DNA of 33,758 nucleotides from the NCBI GenBank assembly GCA_030533005.1, contig JAUNJX010000024.1:1-33758 (forward strand), given 5' to 3'. Shown here piece after piece: positions 20,388 to 28,374 of the stretch. Source of the DNA: Clostridia bacterium (GTDB taxonomy: Bacteria > Bacillota > Clostridia > Christensenellales > CAG-138). The first letter of the stretch is position 1; each line of letters begins with the position of its first letter. The notes under the pieces are model-generated. The model was not told where the DNA came from and did no database searches. It worked only from the letters and a program-made list of their open reading frames with translations. The translations under genes were made by a program, and so were the position numbers.

Positions 20388-21575
20388 ATGGTATCCAAGC
20401 AAATGTATGCACTGGGCAGCAACCGTTCCTGTATCCGCGAGATCTTTGAATTCGGCCTTAAGCGCGCCGCCGAGGTGGGCGCGGAAAACGTGTACGACTA
20501 CAGCCTTGGCAACCCCAGCGTGCCCGCCCCCAAGGAGGTGGACGACGCCATCCGCGAGGTGCTCACGACCCTCTCCCCCATCGAGGTGCACGGCTACACC
20601 AGCGCCCCCGGCCGCAACGATACGCGGGACGCCATCGCCAACGATCTCAACAAGCGTTTCGGCACAAGCTTTTCCCGCAAGAATCTCTACATCACCTGCG
20701 GCGCGGCGGCCTCCCTCGTTTCCACCCTGCGGGCGCTGACCGTGGACGAAAACACCGAATTCATCGCCTTTGCCCCCTTTTTCCCCGAATACACCGTATT
20801 CGCGGCGACCGGCGGCGGAAAGCTCGTGGTGATACCCGCGGACGTGCCGAACTTCCAGATCGACTTTGGCGCCTTGGAAAAGGCCATCAACAAGAACACG
20901 CAGGGCGTGATCGTTAATTCTCCCAACAATCCCTCCGGCGTGGTGTACACCGAACAGACCATCAAAAAGCTTGCCGCCATATTGGAAGCCAAAGAGAAGG
21001 AATTGGGGCATCCCCTCTATCTCATCACGGACGAACCGTATCGTGAGCTTGTGTATGACGACATCGCGCTGCCCTTTGTGACCAAATATTATCAAAACAC
21101 CATCGTTTGCTATTCCTACAGCAAATCCCTCTCCCTCCCCGGCGAACGTATCGGCTATGTGCTCGTTCCCGACGAGGTGGCGGACGCCGACGCCGTATAT
21201 GCCGCCATCGCGGGTGCCGCGCGCATTTCCGGCTATGTGTGCGCCCCGTCCCTCATGCAGCATGTCATCACCCGCTGCGCGAGCGTCACGCCTGATCTTG
21301 CGCCCTACATCCGCAACCGCGATCTTTTGTTAAGCGAGCTTACCCGCATGGGCTACAATTGCGCCAAGCCCTCGGGCGCGTTCTATCTGTTCGTGGAAGC
21401 TCCCGGCGGCGATGCGGAAGCCTTCTGCGCCGCAGCGCAAAAGTATGATCTCTTGCTCGTCCCCGGCACGGGCTTTGGCTGCCCCTCTTACATGCGCCTA
21501 AGCTACTGCGTGGATTACGAGATGATCAAGCGCTCGCTTCCCGCCTTTGAAAAGGCCATTAAGGAATTTAAGTAA
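20388..21575 (+). CDS. PLP-dependent aminotransferase, class I/II
   Basis: The protein has 395 residues, starting after ACAGGAGGA. It is a fold-type I aminotransferase: YDYSLGNPSVPAPKEV, the YTSAPGRNDTRDAIA segment, VNSPNNPSGVVY (180-184 NNPSG), LYLITDEPY with Asp215, and YSYSKSLSLPGERIGY with the PLP lysine at 246. The family (AspB-like) includes aspartate, aromatic and alanine/glutamate enzymes, and the substrate is not clear. It sits 41 bases after ptb in the same direction, and a strong terminator follows. I infer one operon, perhaps linking amino acid breakdown to acyl phosphates. Confidence 0.9.
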   Translation: MVSKQMYALGSNRSCIREIFEFGLKRAAEVGAENVYDYSLGNPSVPAPKEVDDAIREVLTTLSPIEVHGYTSAPGRNDTRDAIANDLNKRFGTSFSRKNLYITCGAAASLVSTLRALTVDENTEFIAFAPFFPEYTVFAATGGGKLVVIPADVPNFQIDFGALEKAINKNTQGVIVNSPNNPSGVVYTEQTIKKLAAILEAKEKELGHPLYLITDEPYRELVYDDIALPFVTKYYQNTIVCYSYSKSLSLPGERIGYVLVPDEVADADAVYAAIAGAARISGYVCAPSLMQHVITRCASVTPDLAPYIRNRDLLLSELTRMGYNCAKPSGAFYLFVEAPGGDAEAFCAAAQKYDLLLVPGTGFGCPSYMRLSYCVDYEMIKRSLPAFEKAIKEFK

Positions 21576-21584
21576 GACACATGC

Positions 21585-21616
21585 AAAAAAAGGCAGGGAA
21601 GCACCCTGCCTTTTTT
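21585..21616. terminator. Bidirectional intrinsic terminator
   Basis: GGCAGGG (21592-21598) and CCCTGCC (21604-21610) are flanked by A and T runs, so the stem extends and both strands have a U tract. It ends the buk operon and the convergent degV gene. Confidence 0.9.
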
Positions 21617-21646
21617 ATATGCTTTCTTCGCTTATCCGGCGAAGGC

Positions 21647-22507
21647 TCATTCCTTCCGCATAAACATGATCCCCAGCGTGCCCGGCCCGCAATGGCCGCT
21701 GATGGTGCAGCCCGCGTCGGCATACAATATTTCGTCAAAATGCAGGATGGCATCCATCACTTCACGCACATAGGCCGGAAGCGCCGGATCGATCTTGCTG
21801 TAGGTGATGAAAACGCGGCGCGTGTCGATATCGTCACGATCCCGCAGGCGATCCTCGATATAGTCGTGGAGACACCGCTTCATCGTCCCCTTATACTTTT
21901 TGCCAACGCCCATCCGGCCGTCTTTGACCTCGATGCAGGGCTTGAGGGATAAGAGATTCGCTCCCAGCGCCGCCACGGCGGAGCAGCGGCCACCCTTATG
22001 AAGATACGTCAGCGTATCCACGACAAAGCTTGTTTCCACCCGCGGCGCAGCCTTGCGCAGCGCCTCCGCGATCCGCTTCGCCTCCATACCCTGCCGCGCA
22101 AGCTCCCGCGCCATGAGAACCAAAAGCCCTGTGCCGGTAGAGAGATTGCGGGAATCCACCACATACACGTTATCCCCCGCTTCCTTTGCGGCGATGCAGG
22201 CGCTTTGATAGCAGGCGGACATATCCGCGCTGATATCCACATGGATCACATCCCGCCCCTTTGCGTGCTGCGCACGGAAGGCAAAAAGATAATCCGCCAC
22301 GGATACCGCAGCGGTCTTTGGCAGCTCACCCGTCCTTGCGACAAAATCAAACATAGCCTCCGGCGAGGTATCGATCCCGTCGCGGAAGGTATTTTCCCCC
22401 ATCGTGATATAAAGCGGCATTGTGGAAATGTCAAACGCTTCCAGCAGGGCGAAAGACAGGTCGCAAGTGCTGTCCGCACTGATAAAAATGCTTTGCTCAT
22501 TACTCAT
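21647..22507 (-). CDS. DegV family fatty-acid-binding protein (second in window)
   Basis: The protein has 286 residues: SIFISADSTCDLSFALLEAFDISTMPLYITMGENTFRDGIDTSPEAMFDFVARTGELPKTAAVSVADY, then VIHVDISADMSACYQSACIAAKEA, VYVVDSRNLSTGTGLLVLMA, VVDTLTYLHKGGRCSAVAALGANLLSLKP and ISGHCGPGTLGIMF. The three blocks are the DegV fold that holds a fatty acid for the FakA kinase; compared with the DegV at 12275 it is a distant paralogue with a different N-terminus. ATG 22507 has no ribosome site but a promoter ends nine bases upstream, so the leader is about three bases. The gene is divergent from the DUF362 gene. Confidence 0.92.
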   Translation of the reverse strand: MSNEQSIFISADSTCDLSFALLEAFDISTMPLYITMGENTFRDGIDTSPEAMFDFVARTGELPKTAAVSVADYLFAFRAQHAKGRDVIHVDISADMSACYQSACIAAKEAGDNVYVVDSRNLSTGTGLLVLMARELARQGMEAKRIAEALRKAAPRVETSFVVDTLTYLHKGGRCSAVAALGANLLSLKPCIEVKDGRMGVGKKYKGTMKRCLHDYIEDRLRDRDDIDTRRVFITYSKIDPALPAYVREVMDAILHFDEILYADAGCTISGHCGPGTLGIMFMRKE

Positions 22508-22516
22508 AATGGAATT

Positions 22517-22545
22517 ATTTTACACGAATTCCACGCGTTTGTATA
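22517..22545 (-). promoter_or_regulatory. Promoter of the second degV gene, nearly leaderless
   Basis: The minus strand has TATACA (22545-22540), 17 bases, and TAAAAT (22522-22517), nine bases before the ATG. Transcription would start about three bases before the start codon. Confidence 0.6.
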
Positions 22546-22573
22546 TACTTTTCGTGTTTTCCCCGCGCAGGTA

Positions 22574-22582
22574 TGGTATAAT
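22574..22582 (+). promoter_or_regulatory. Extended -10 promoter of the DUF362 gene
   Basis: TGG precedes TATAAT (22577-22582), 36 bases before ATG 22619. The -35 is weak, as is usual with extended -10 boxes. Confidence 0.65.
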
Positions 22583-22618
22583 GAAGTATCATCATTTGGA
22601 ATATAAGGAGCGTGCATC

Positions 22619-23722
22619 ATGTCTAAATCCAAAGTTTACTTCACCGATATGCGTACTACCATACAAGAGAATCTGCCCCAGAAGCTGCAGCGGCTGATCG
22701 ACACGGCGGGTCTTGGCACACTGGATTTTCACAATAAGTACGTTGCGATCAAAATACACTTCGGCGAACCGGGAAACCTCGCATATCTGCGTCCCCAATA
22801 CGCCCGGGTGCTCGTGGATTATATCCGCGAACGCGGCGGGCGCCCCTTCCTTACGGATTGCAACACGCTGTATGTAGGCGGCCGCAGTAACGGGCTGGAT
22901 CACTTGGATTCCGCCTTTGATAACGGTTTTCAGCCCTCCATCACCCATTGCAACGCCATCATCGCCGACGGCATCAAGGGGCTGGACGAGGCCGTGATCC
23001 CGCTTGAGTGCGATTACGTCAAGGAGGCCAAGATCGGCCGCGCCTTAGCGGACGCGGATATCGTCATCAGCCTTACCCACGCCAAGGGTCACGAGCAGGC
23101 GGGCTTTGGCGGCGCGCTCAAGAACCTCGGCATGGGCGGCGGCTCCCGCGCGGGCAAGTACGAGATGCACTCCTCCGGCAAGCCGGAGGTGGATCACGAC
23201 GCCTGCATCGGCTGCGGCATGTGCGCCAAATTCTGCGCGCAAAACGCCATCACCCTGCAAAACAAAAAGGCGTCCGTCTCGCAGGCGCTGTGCGCGGGCT
23301 GCGGGCGCTGCATCGGCGTATGCCCCCGCAACGCCATCCAGTCCACCTTTGACGAAAGCGAAACGCTGCTCAACAGAAAGATCGCCGAATACGCGCTTGC
23401 CGTCGTAAAGGACAAGCCTCATTTCCATGTGAGCCTTGCCATCGACATTTCGCCCTACTGCGACTGTCACGCGGAAAACGACGCGCCGATCGTACCCAAC
23501 GTGGGCATGTTCGCCTCCTTTGACCCCGTCGCCATCGACGCGGCCAGCGCCGACGCCATTAACCGTCAGCCCGTCAACCCCGGCACGCTGTTGAGCGAAA
23601 AGGCGCACGACCATGACAACTATTTCGCCGACGTTTTTCCCAACACCGTATGGCATGTGCAGGTAGAGCACGGGCAAAAGATCGGCTTAGGCAGCATGGA
23701 ATATGAGCTTGTCCGCATCTAA
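22619..23722 (+). CDS. DUF362 domain protein with two 4Fe-4S clusters
   Basis: The protein has 367 residues; AAGGAG lies nine bases before ATG 22619. Residues about 1-185 are the DUF362 domain (VAIKIHFGEPGNLAYLRPQYARVLVDYI, then FLTDCNTLYVGGRSN, IVISLTHAKGHEQAGFGGALKNLGMGGGSRAGK). Two ferredoxin-type clusters follow: CIGCGMCAKFC (Cys196, 199, 202, 206) and CAGCGRCIGVC (Cys225, 228, 231, 235). The DUF362 remainder lies behind them, with VPNVGMFASFDPVAIDAASADAIN. The role is electron transfer in an unknown reaction; homologues are common in strict anaerobes. The divergent degV gene shares the intergenic region. Confidence 0.92.
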   Translation: MSKSKVYFTDMRTTIQENLPQKLQRLIDTAGLGTLDFHNKYVAIKIHFGEPGNLAYLRPQYARVLVDYIRERGGRPFLTDCNTLYVGGRSNGLDHLDSAFDNGFQPSITHCNAIIADGIKGLDEAVIPLECDYVKEAKIGRALADADIVISLTHAKGHEQAGFGGALKNLGMGGGSRAGKYEMHSSGKPEVDHDACIGCGMCAKFCAQNAITLQNKKASVSQALCAGCGRCIGVCPRNAIQSTFDESETLLNRKIAEYALAVVKDKPHFHVSLAIDISPYCDCHAENDAPIVPNVGMFASFDPVAIDAASADAINRQPVNPGTLLSEKAHDHDNYFADVFPNTVWHVQVEHGQKIGLGSMEYELVRI

Positions 23723-23778
23723 TGCGGCTCGCGTGCGCGGTTTTCATGGAATGTTTTCATTTATGGCTCTCTTAGGGC

Positions 23779-23807
23779 TTGTTCGCGCACGCATAAAGTG
23801 ATAGAAT
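23779..23807 (+). promoter_or_regulatory. Promoter of mreB
   Basis: TTGTTC (23779-23784), 17 bases and TAGAAT (23802-23807). The gap 23723-23881 holds nothing else I can support. Confidence 0.5.
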
Positions 23808-23881
23808 AACATGATTTTATATGGGCGTAATGGGTACGTTTAGTCGTTTGCGCCCGTCATATGGAAGGAAATTGGAAACGG

Positions 23882-24928
23882 ATGGGACTTTTCGAGTTCA
23901 ATGACGTAGGTATCGATCTAGGTACCGCCAGCGTCTTGGTATACGTCAAAGGTAAGGGCATCGTGCTGCGAGAGCCCTCGGTCGTCGCTGTGGAAAAGCT
24001 GACCGGCCGCATCCTCGCCATCGGTGAGGACGCCCGGAAGATGCTGGGCAGGACGCCGGGCAACATCGTTGCGCTCCGCCCGCTTCGTGACGGCGTCATT
24101 TCCAACTACGACATTACGGAAAGGCTGCTGCACCATTTTCTCAAGAAGGTTTCGGGCACCCATGTATTCTTTAAGCCGCGTGTGGTCGTATGCGTCCCCT
24201 CCGGCGTTACGGAGGTGGAAAAACGCTCCGTTATCGACGCCACGGAAGAAGCGGGCGCACGGCATACCTATTTGATCGAGGAGCCCATCGCTGCCGCGAT
24301 CGGCGCGGGCATCGACATCTCCGCCCCCCGCGGCTCCATGATACTGGATATCGGCGGCGGCACGAGCGACGTAGCCATCCTCTCCTTGGGCGGCGCGGTG
24401 CTCTCCTCCTCCATCAAGGTCGCGGGCGACAGGTTTGATGAAGCCATCGTGCGCTACATGCGCAAAAAGCACAACCTGCTCATAGGTGAACGAACGGCGG
24501 AGGAAATGAAGATCCGCATCGGCTCGGCCTATCCCCGCAAGGAGCAGCTGTTCAGCGACGTGAAAGGTCTAAACCTGATCTCCGGCCTGCCGCAGGCCAT
24601 CGTGGTCGCCTCCAACGAGATGATCGACGCTTTGGAGGAACCGTTGCAGTCCATTCTGGAGTGCGTGCGCACCATGTTTGAAAGCACGCCGCCGGAGCTT
24701 GCCAGCGACATCACCGAAAGCGGCATCTGCCTCACAGGCGGCGGCGCGCTGCTCTTTGGCATGGATCGCTTCATCGCAGAGCACACCAAGGTGCCCTGCT
24801 ACATCGCAGAGGATCCCGTATCTTGTGTGGCCATCGGCACGGGCAAGGTGCTAGAAAACATCGACAAATTCTCCAGCGGCGCTATTTACGACTATAAGCG
24901 TGGCGATTATTTCGAGATCACACAGTAG
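23882..24928 (+). CDS. mreB: Rod shape-determining protein of the MreB/Mbl family
   Basis: The protein has 348 residues from ATG 23882; an upstream ATG at 23861 would add seven residues unlike the family start, which normally runs into DIGIDLGTAN. Here it begins MGLFEFNDVGIDLGTASVLVYVKGKGIVLREPSVVAV. Actin-like motifs are IGEDARKMLGRTPGNIVALRPLRDGVISNYDIT, VCVPSGVTEVEKRSVIDATEEAGA, EEPIAAAIGAGIDISAPRGSMILDIGGGTSDVAILSLGG and GICLTGGGALLFGMD. It forms filaments under the membrane that direct wall synthesis. No mreC or mreD follows, so it stands alone and could be an Mbl-type paralogue. The hairpin repeat behind it may serve as terminator. Confidence 0.93.
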   Translation: MGLFEFNDVGIDLGTASVLVYVKGKGIVLREPSVVAVEKLTGRILAIGEDARKMLGRTPGNIVALRPLRDGVISNYDITERLLHHFLKKVSGTHVFFKPRVVVCVPSGVTEVEKRSVIDATEEAGARHTYLIEEPIAAAIGAGIDISAPRGSMILDIGGGTSDVAILSLGGAVLSSSIKVAGDRFDEAIVRYMRKKHNLLIGERTAEEMKIRIGSAYPRKEQLFSDVKGLNLISGLPQAIVVASNEMIDALEEPLQSILECVRTMFESTPPELASDITESGICLTGGGALLFGMDRFIAEHTKVPCYIAEDPVSCVAIGTGKVLENIDKFSSGAIYDYKRGDYFEITQ

Positions 24929-24939
24929 ACGCTTCGCGT

Positions 24940-25097
24940 TCGACCCCGGCGCATACGCGCCGGGGTCGAGCTTTTCCATTTGCAACTGTTCGCATCCGCT
25001 CACGGTCGTTGCAAATGGCAACGTCCGAAATCCTCCGGATTTACGCACGCGCACGCCGGCAAACCCGGCGTGCGCGAATAAAGCCTTCTTCGGCTTT
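24940..25097 (+). repeat. Structured multi-hairpin repeat, copy B (plus orientation)
   Basis: In order: hairpin 1, 13 base pairs with loop ATAC (24940-24969); linker AGCTTTTC region; hairpin 2, CCATTTGCAAC (24976-24986) with GTTGCAAATGG (25008-25018) and a 21-base loop; hairpin 3, AAATCC-TCC-GGATTT (25028-25042); hairpin 4, 12 base pairs with loop CAAAC (25048-25076); then hairpin AAAGCC with GGCTTT (25080-25097). It lies between mreB and queT with no reading frame of its own. Hairpin 1 followed by CTTTT may also end mreB transcription. Confidence 0.8.
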
Positions 25098-25120
25098 GGG
25101 CTCCAAGTTCCAACAAGAAA

Positions 25121-25143
25121 CGCCTTGCCGGCGCTTTTTTTGT
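25121..25143 (+). terminator. Weak intrinsic terminator
   Basis: CGCC and GGCG flank a TTGCC loop, and seven T follow just before the queT stop codon. The stem is short, so this is uncertain; it would end transcription from mreB. Confidence 0.4.
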
Positions 25144-25623
25144 TTAGCGAAACAGCCGTCCGCCGTATTTTCCCAGCAGCGCCATCAGCGGCATGCCTAA
25201 TGCATAGCAGGCGAGCGCCTGCCCCGCGCCCACATACAGCGCGCATAAAGGGAAGGATACGCCCACAGCGTACACATAGCACAGCAGCCATCCCACGATC
25301 AGCGCGTTCCACACCACCGACGGCAGCGGCATGAGCCACTTGCTCCAGCCCGCTTTGCGCATACGCCATGTGCAATCCGCCGCAAGCAGCGTAGCCAAGC
25401 TTCCAAATATCACGTCATAGGGCGCGGCTCCCGTCAGAAGGTTTGCAATCAGGCAGCCTACAAATAAGCCCGGCACAGCCGAAAACGTGAAGCAGGGCAG
25501 AACACAGAGCGCCTCGGCCACGCGCACCTGCACAAGGCCGGAGCTGATGGGCGCAAAAAGCAGCGTTAGCAAAACATAGAGCGCCCCGATAAGAGCGCCC
25601 CGTGCAAGTTCTCTGGTTTTCAT
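25144..25623 (-). CDS. queT: QueT family transporter (ECF S component for queuosine precursors)
   Basis: The protein has 159 residues and about five membrane helices. RELARGALIGALYVLLTLLFAPISSGLVQVRVAEALCVLPCFTFSAVPGLFVGCLIANLLTG is the QueT/DUF988 signature. QueT proteins are substrate-binding parts of energy-coupling factor transporters thought to import queuine or preQ1 precursors. The start is three bases after the stop of the DUF1858 gene, so the two are translated together. I see no preQ1 riboswitch in the leader. The ATPase and T component would be encoded elsewhere. Confidence 0.88.
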   Translation of the reverse strand: MKTRELARGALIGALYVLLTLLFAPISSGLVQVRVAEALCVLPCFTFSAVPGLFVGCLIANLLTGAAPYDVIFGSLATLLAADCTWRMRKAGWSKWLMPLPSVVWNALIVGWLLCYVYAVGVSFPLCALYVGAGQALACYALGMPLMALLGKYGGRLFR

Positions 25624-25626
25624 ACC

Positions 25627-25827
25627 CTATTTCGCGGCGAGATACGCGTTGATCTTGGCTTCCAGCGCGTCCGCATCGATGCCGTGCACCGCGCAGGCCT
25701 GTCCCAGATCCTCGCCATGCGCCATAACGCAGCCCAAACAGTGCATGCCGGATTCCATCAGGATATCCGCGATCCCCTCATCCGCGCGTAAAATTTCGGT
25801 GATGGTCATATTTTTGTTGATTTCCAC
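25627..25827 (-). CDS. DUF1858 domain protein with an HCLGC motif
   Basis: The protein has 66 residues from GTG 25827, set by GGGAGGA eight bases upstream. It reads MEINKNMTITEILRADEGIADILMESGMHCLGCVMAHGEDLGQACAVHGIDADALEAKINAYLAAK. This is the DUF1858 fold (ScdA N-terminal-like), with the conserved HCLGC that may bind a metal or form a redox disulfide. The role is unknown; relatives are found in iron-sulfur repair and redox proteins. It lies immediately upstream of queT in one transcript. Confidence 0.9.
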   Translation of the reverse strand: MEINKNMTITEILRADEGIADILMESGMHCLGCVMAHGEDLGQACAVHGIDADALEAKINAYLAAK

Positions 25828-25893
25828 TTTTGCGTCCTCCCAAAGATGAATCTGTTTTCATTATAAGCGCCCTTGCGCGAAATGTCTAGCCGT

Positions 25894-26310
25894 CTAGCTT
25901 CTTGTATCGAATTTGCAGCCGCATTTTGTGCAGGTGACCCGAAGCTTCCCCTTGCCGCGCGGCACGCGCAGGCGCTGCATGCACTGCGGGCAGCTTAAAT
26001 ACTTATACTCCCGATGCGCCTTGATATCGATCACATTGCCACGGGAACGGTTGCGAAGGTTGCGCCACCACGTCACGACGCCGTTTTCAAGCCGCATGTA
26101 TTTCGCCAGCTCCTGCTGCCGCTTGTAAAAATTGCGGGAGAACGCGCGAAATACAGCCAGACCCATCAGCAGGATATAGACAGCGTTCAGTATGGCGTAC
26201 GGATATACCGTGCGCCGGAAAAACAGGCTGACGGCATAAATGGCCAGCGCAACCACGATCAATACCTGATCGAGTTTGTCCACGCCATAGCGGCCTTGCA
26301 TAAAGCGCAT
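25894..26310 (-). CDS. Membrane protein with a C-terminal zinc ribbon
   Basis: The protein has 138 residues from ATG 26310, set by AGGAGG nine bases upstream. It has two membrane helices (about 15-32 and 36-55), a basic stretch (YKRQQELAKYMRLENGVVTWWRNLRNRSR), and a C-terminal zinc ribbon with CPQC (107-110) and CTKC (127-130). The ribbon lies in the cytoplasm if the N-terminus does. I recognise the type from clostridia, where it is called a hypothetical or zinc-finger domain protein; no function is known. It is in the same direction as the GH13 gene, starting 24 bases after its stop, so it may be co-transcribed with it. Confidence 0.8.
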   Translation of the reverse strand: MRFMQGRYGVDKLDQVLIVVALAIYAVSLFFRRTVYPYAILNAVYILLMGLAVFRAFSRNFYKRQQELAKYMRLENGVVTWWRNLRNRSRGNVIDIKAHREYKYLSCPQCMQRLRVPRGKGKLRVTCTKCGCKFDTRS

Positions 26311-26334
26311 GAAATCGACCTCCTAATGCCGTTT

Positions 26335-28257
26335 CTACGGCTCTGAAATCAGCAGCACGCCCGAAAGGGGACGCAGCACCAGCGCAAGCTTTCCGTCCTT
26401 TGCGTGCATGCGCGCGTCGGTAAGTACATCCCGGTATACAGCGTCGATGCGCAATGCCGCCACATCCGGCCCTTCCGTGAAATCCTGTATATCCACCAGA
26501 ACATTTTGCGCGTTTTCGCCGCGGTTGATCAAAAGCACAGCGCTTCCCGCTTCGTCCGCCCGCAGGATCGCAAATACCTCCGTGCCATAGGCGCGCATGG
26601 CGCAGCCGCCGCGTGTAAGCGCGCCGTTCGTTCGCCTTGCATGGGTCAGGCGCTTATAGATCATCAGCAGCGATTCATCCTCGTAGCCCCACGGATAGGT
26701 GCGGCGGCAGAAGGGATCCGCCATCCCCATAAGCCCCGCCTCATCGCCGTAATAAATGCACGGCACGCCCGGCATGGCCATCTGCGTCATGACGGCGAGC
26801 ACCATGCGCGATCTCCCGCGCCAAAGCGCCTTCTCATCCGGCAGATACATCGCCTGCGCGTCTTTCGAGAGCGCGTCCCTATGCGGCGCGCCGCACAACG
26901 CCGTCATGGCGCGCACGGTATCGTGGCTGCCCAAAAGATTCATCTGCGCGTCATAGAAGGGCTTGGGGTAATTTTCCCGCAGCATCCCGCAGCGGTTGAC
27001 AAAGCCCCGCGCATCCATGCGGAAAAGCAAAAAATCCACCAGCGCGTCCCTAAAGGGGTATCCCATCACGCCGTCAAGCTCGCTGCCGTACACATAGGCG
27101 CGGCGGCGGCCGTACGCCTCCTTGTTGGAAGCGTCCTCCCAGACCTCGCCCAGCAGCATCCCCTCGCTGTCCAGCGCCTTTAAGCTGTTGCGCAGGAAAG
27201 CGATGAAGCTGTCCGGCAGCTCATCCGCCACGTCCAGCCGCCAGCTTGTGATCCCCATGGCCGCATAGCGCGCGAAAATGGATTTTACAAACGCCATATA
27301 GGAGAGCTGATCCTCACGAAGCTCCGGCAGCGTTTTAAAGCCCCACCAGCTTGCATAGTTTTCGGGAAAGCTCGTAAACGCATACCAGTCAAAATAAGGC
27401 GATTCCGCGCTCTGGTACGCGCCAAGGCTCTCATAGCGTCCATATTTATTGAAATAAACGCTGTCGTCCCCGGTATGGGAAAACACACCGTCCAGCATCA
27501 GGCGTATGCCCTGTTCCGCCGCCGCCTTCGCTAAGGACGACAGCGCCGCATCCCCGCCAAGCATCGGATCGACATGCTCGTAATCGGCGGTGTTATAGCG
27601 GTGATTGGAGGGCGATTCAAATACGGGGTTCAAATAGATACAGCTTACGCCAAGGCTCTTGAGATACGGCAGCTTCTGTTCTATCGCATACAGATCGCCG
27701 CCATAAAAATCGCAGGGTTCGTAAAACTGCTCCTTGCCATAGGGACGGTAGTTGACCTCCTCGTCCCAATCCTCATGCAGCACAATGCGCCGCCCCATGG
27801 CGGTGTGATAGGCAGCGCCCGATTCCATGTACTTCCCCGAGCTTGCAAAGCGATCCGGGAAGATCTGGTAACAAATACCCTCCCGAAACCATTGCGGCGT
27901 TTCAAAGGGCGCATAGACCGTCACCTGCCAGGAAGGCGGCTCGCCATGGTCAAAAAGCATGCCCTCGCCGCCGCTGCAGCCATAGCAATAGGTCTGCCCG
28001 TCACCGGTCAAAATAAAGTAGTACCAAAACAGGCCGCACGCATCCGGCGCCTGTAGGTTGAAGGTAACGCCGTTTCCCTGACGCTCGCCTTCCATAATCC
28101 GCTCCCGTTCCTCGATCCACAGCCTTAATCGGACTTGGATGGAGGGATCGGGCACATCGATGTGCAGCCGCACCGCGCTGCCCTGCGTCACCGCGCCAAA
28201 GGGCGTGCGATACGCCAAGACGCGGGAGTTGTGCCAAATACCGTTCCAATCGCTCAT
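26335..28257 (-). CDS. Glycoside hydrolase family 13 (alpha-glycosidase, neopullulanase-like)
   Basis: The protein has 640 residues from ATG 28257. Residues about 1-115 are a beta-rich N domain; the GH13 barrel follows, with GICYQIFPDRF (127), DGVFSHTG (256-263), nucleophile Asp342 in WRLDVADEL, acid/base Glu371 in GEVWED, and Asp446 in GSHDT. The C-terminal beta domain ends LVLRPLSGVLLISEP. All three catalytic residues are present. It should hydrolyse or rearrange alpha-1,4 or alpha-1,6 glucans in the cytoplasm, as there is no signal peptide; neopullulanase or maltodextrin glucosidase are possible. It follows glgA but has its own promoter and no ribosome site, pointing to a leaderless message. 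It probably acts in glycogen or maltodextrin breakdown. Confidence 0.92.
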   Translation of the reverse strand: MSDWNGIWHNSRVLAYRTPFGAVTQGSAVRLHIDVPDPSIQVRLRLWIEERERIMEGERQGNGVTFNLQAPDACGLFWYYFILTGDGQTYCYGCSGGEGMLFDHGEPPSWQVTVYAPFETPQWFREGICYQIFPDRFASSGKYMESGAAYHTAMGRRIVLHEDWDEEVNYRPYGKEQFYEPCDFYGGDLYAIEQKLPYLKSLGVSCIYLNPVFESPSNHRYNTADYEHVDPMLGGDAALSSLAKAAAEQGIRLMLDGVFSHTGDDSVYFNKYGRYESLGAYQSAESPYFDWYAFTSFPENYASWWGFKTLPELREDQLSYMAFVKSIFARYAAMGITSWRLDVADELPDSFIAFLRNSLKALDSEGMLLGEVWEDASNKEAYGRRRAYVYGSELDGVMGYPFRDALVDFLLFRMDARGFVNRCGMLRENYPKPFYDAQMNLLGSHDTVRAMTALCGAPHRDALSKDAQAMYLPDEKALWRGRSRMVLAVMTQMAMPGVPCIYYGDEAGLMGMADPFCRRTYPWGYEDESLLMIYKRLTHARRTNGALTRGGCAMRAYGTEVFAILRADEAGSAVLLINRGENAQNVLVDIQDFTEGPDVAALRIDAVYRDVLTDARMHAKDGKLALVLRPLSGVLLISEP

Positions 28258-28264
28258 AGGTATG

Positions 28265-28292
28265 ATTTTATCATAAAAGAAGCGTACCGCAA
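28265..28292 (-). promoter_or_regulatory. Promoter of the GH13 gene, apparently leaderless
   Basis: The minus strand has TTGCGG (28292-28287), 16 bases, then TAAAAT (28270-28265), seven bases before the ATG at 28257. No ribosome-binding sequence is present. Confidence 0.6.
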
Positions 28293-28327
28293 CACGCTTC
28301 GCAGTATTTTCACATTTGAACACAGAA

Positions 28328-28358
28328 ATGCCCCCACCCTTAAGAAAGGCGAGGGCAT
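28328..28358 (-). terminator. Terminator after glgA
   Basis: An eleven-pair stem (28358-28348 with 28338-28328, two G-T pairs) surrounds a nine-base loop. The U tract behind it is short and interrupted (TTTCTGT), so it may be leaky. It lies between glgA and the GH13 promoter. Confidence 0.6.
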
Positions 28359-28374
28359 AATTTCGTGCGATATA

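Noticed and set aside
25624..25893. preQ1 riboswitch upstream of queT
   Set aside because: QueT is preceded directly by the DUF1858 gene, and I see no preQ1-type hairpin and A-rich tail before it.
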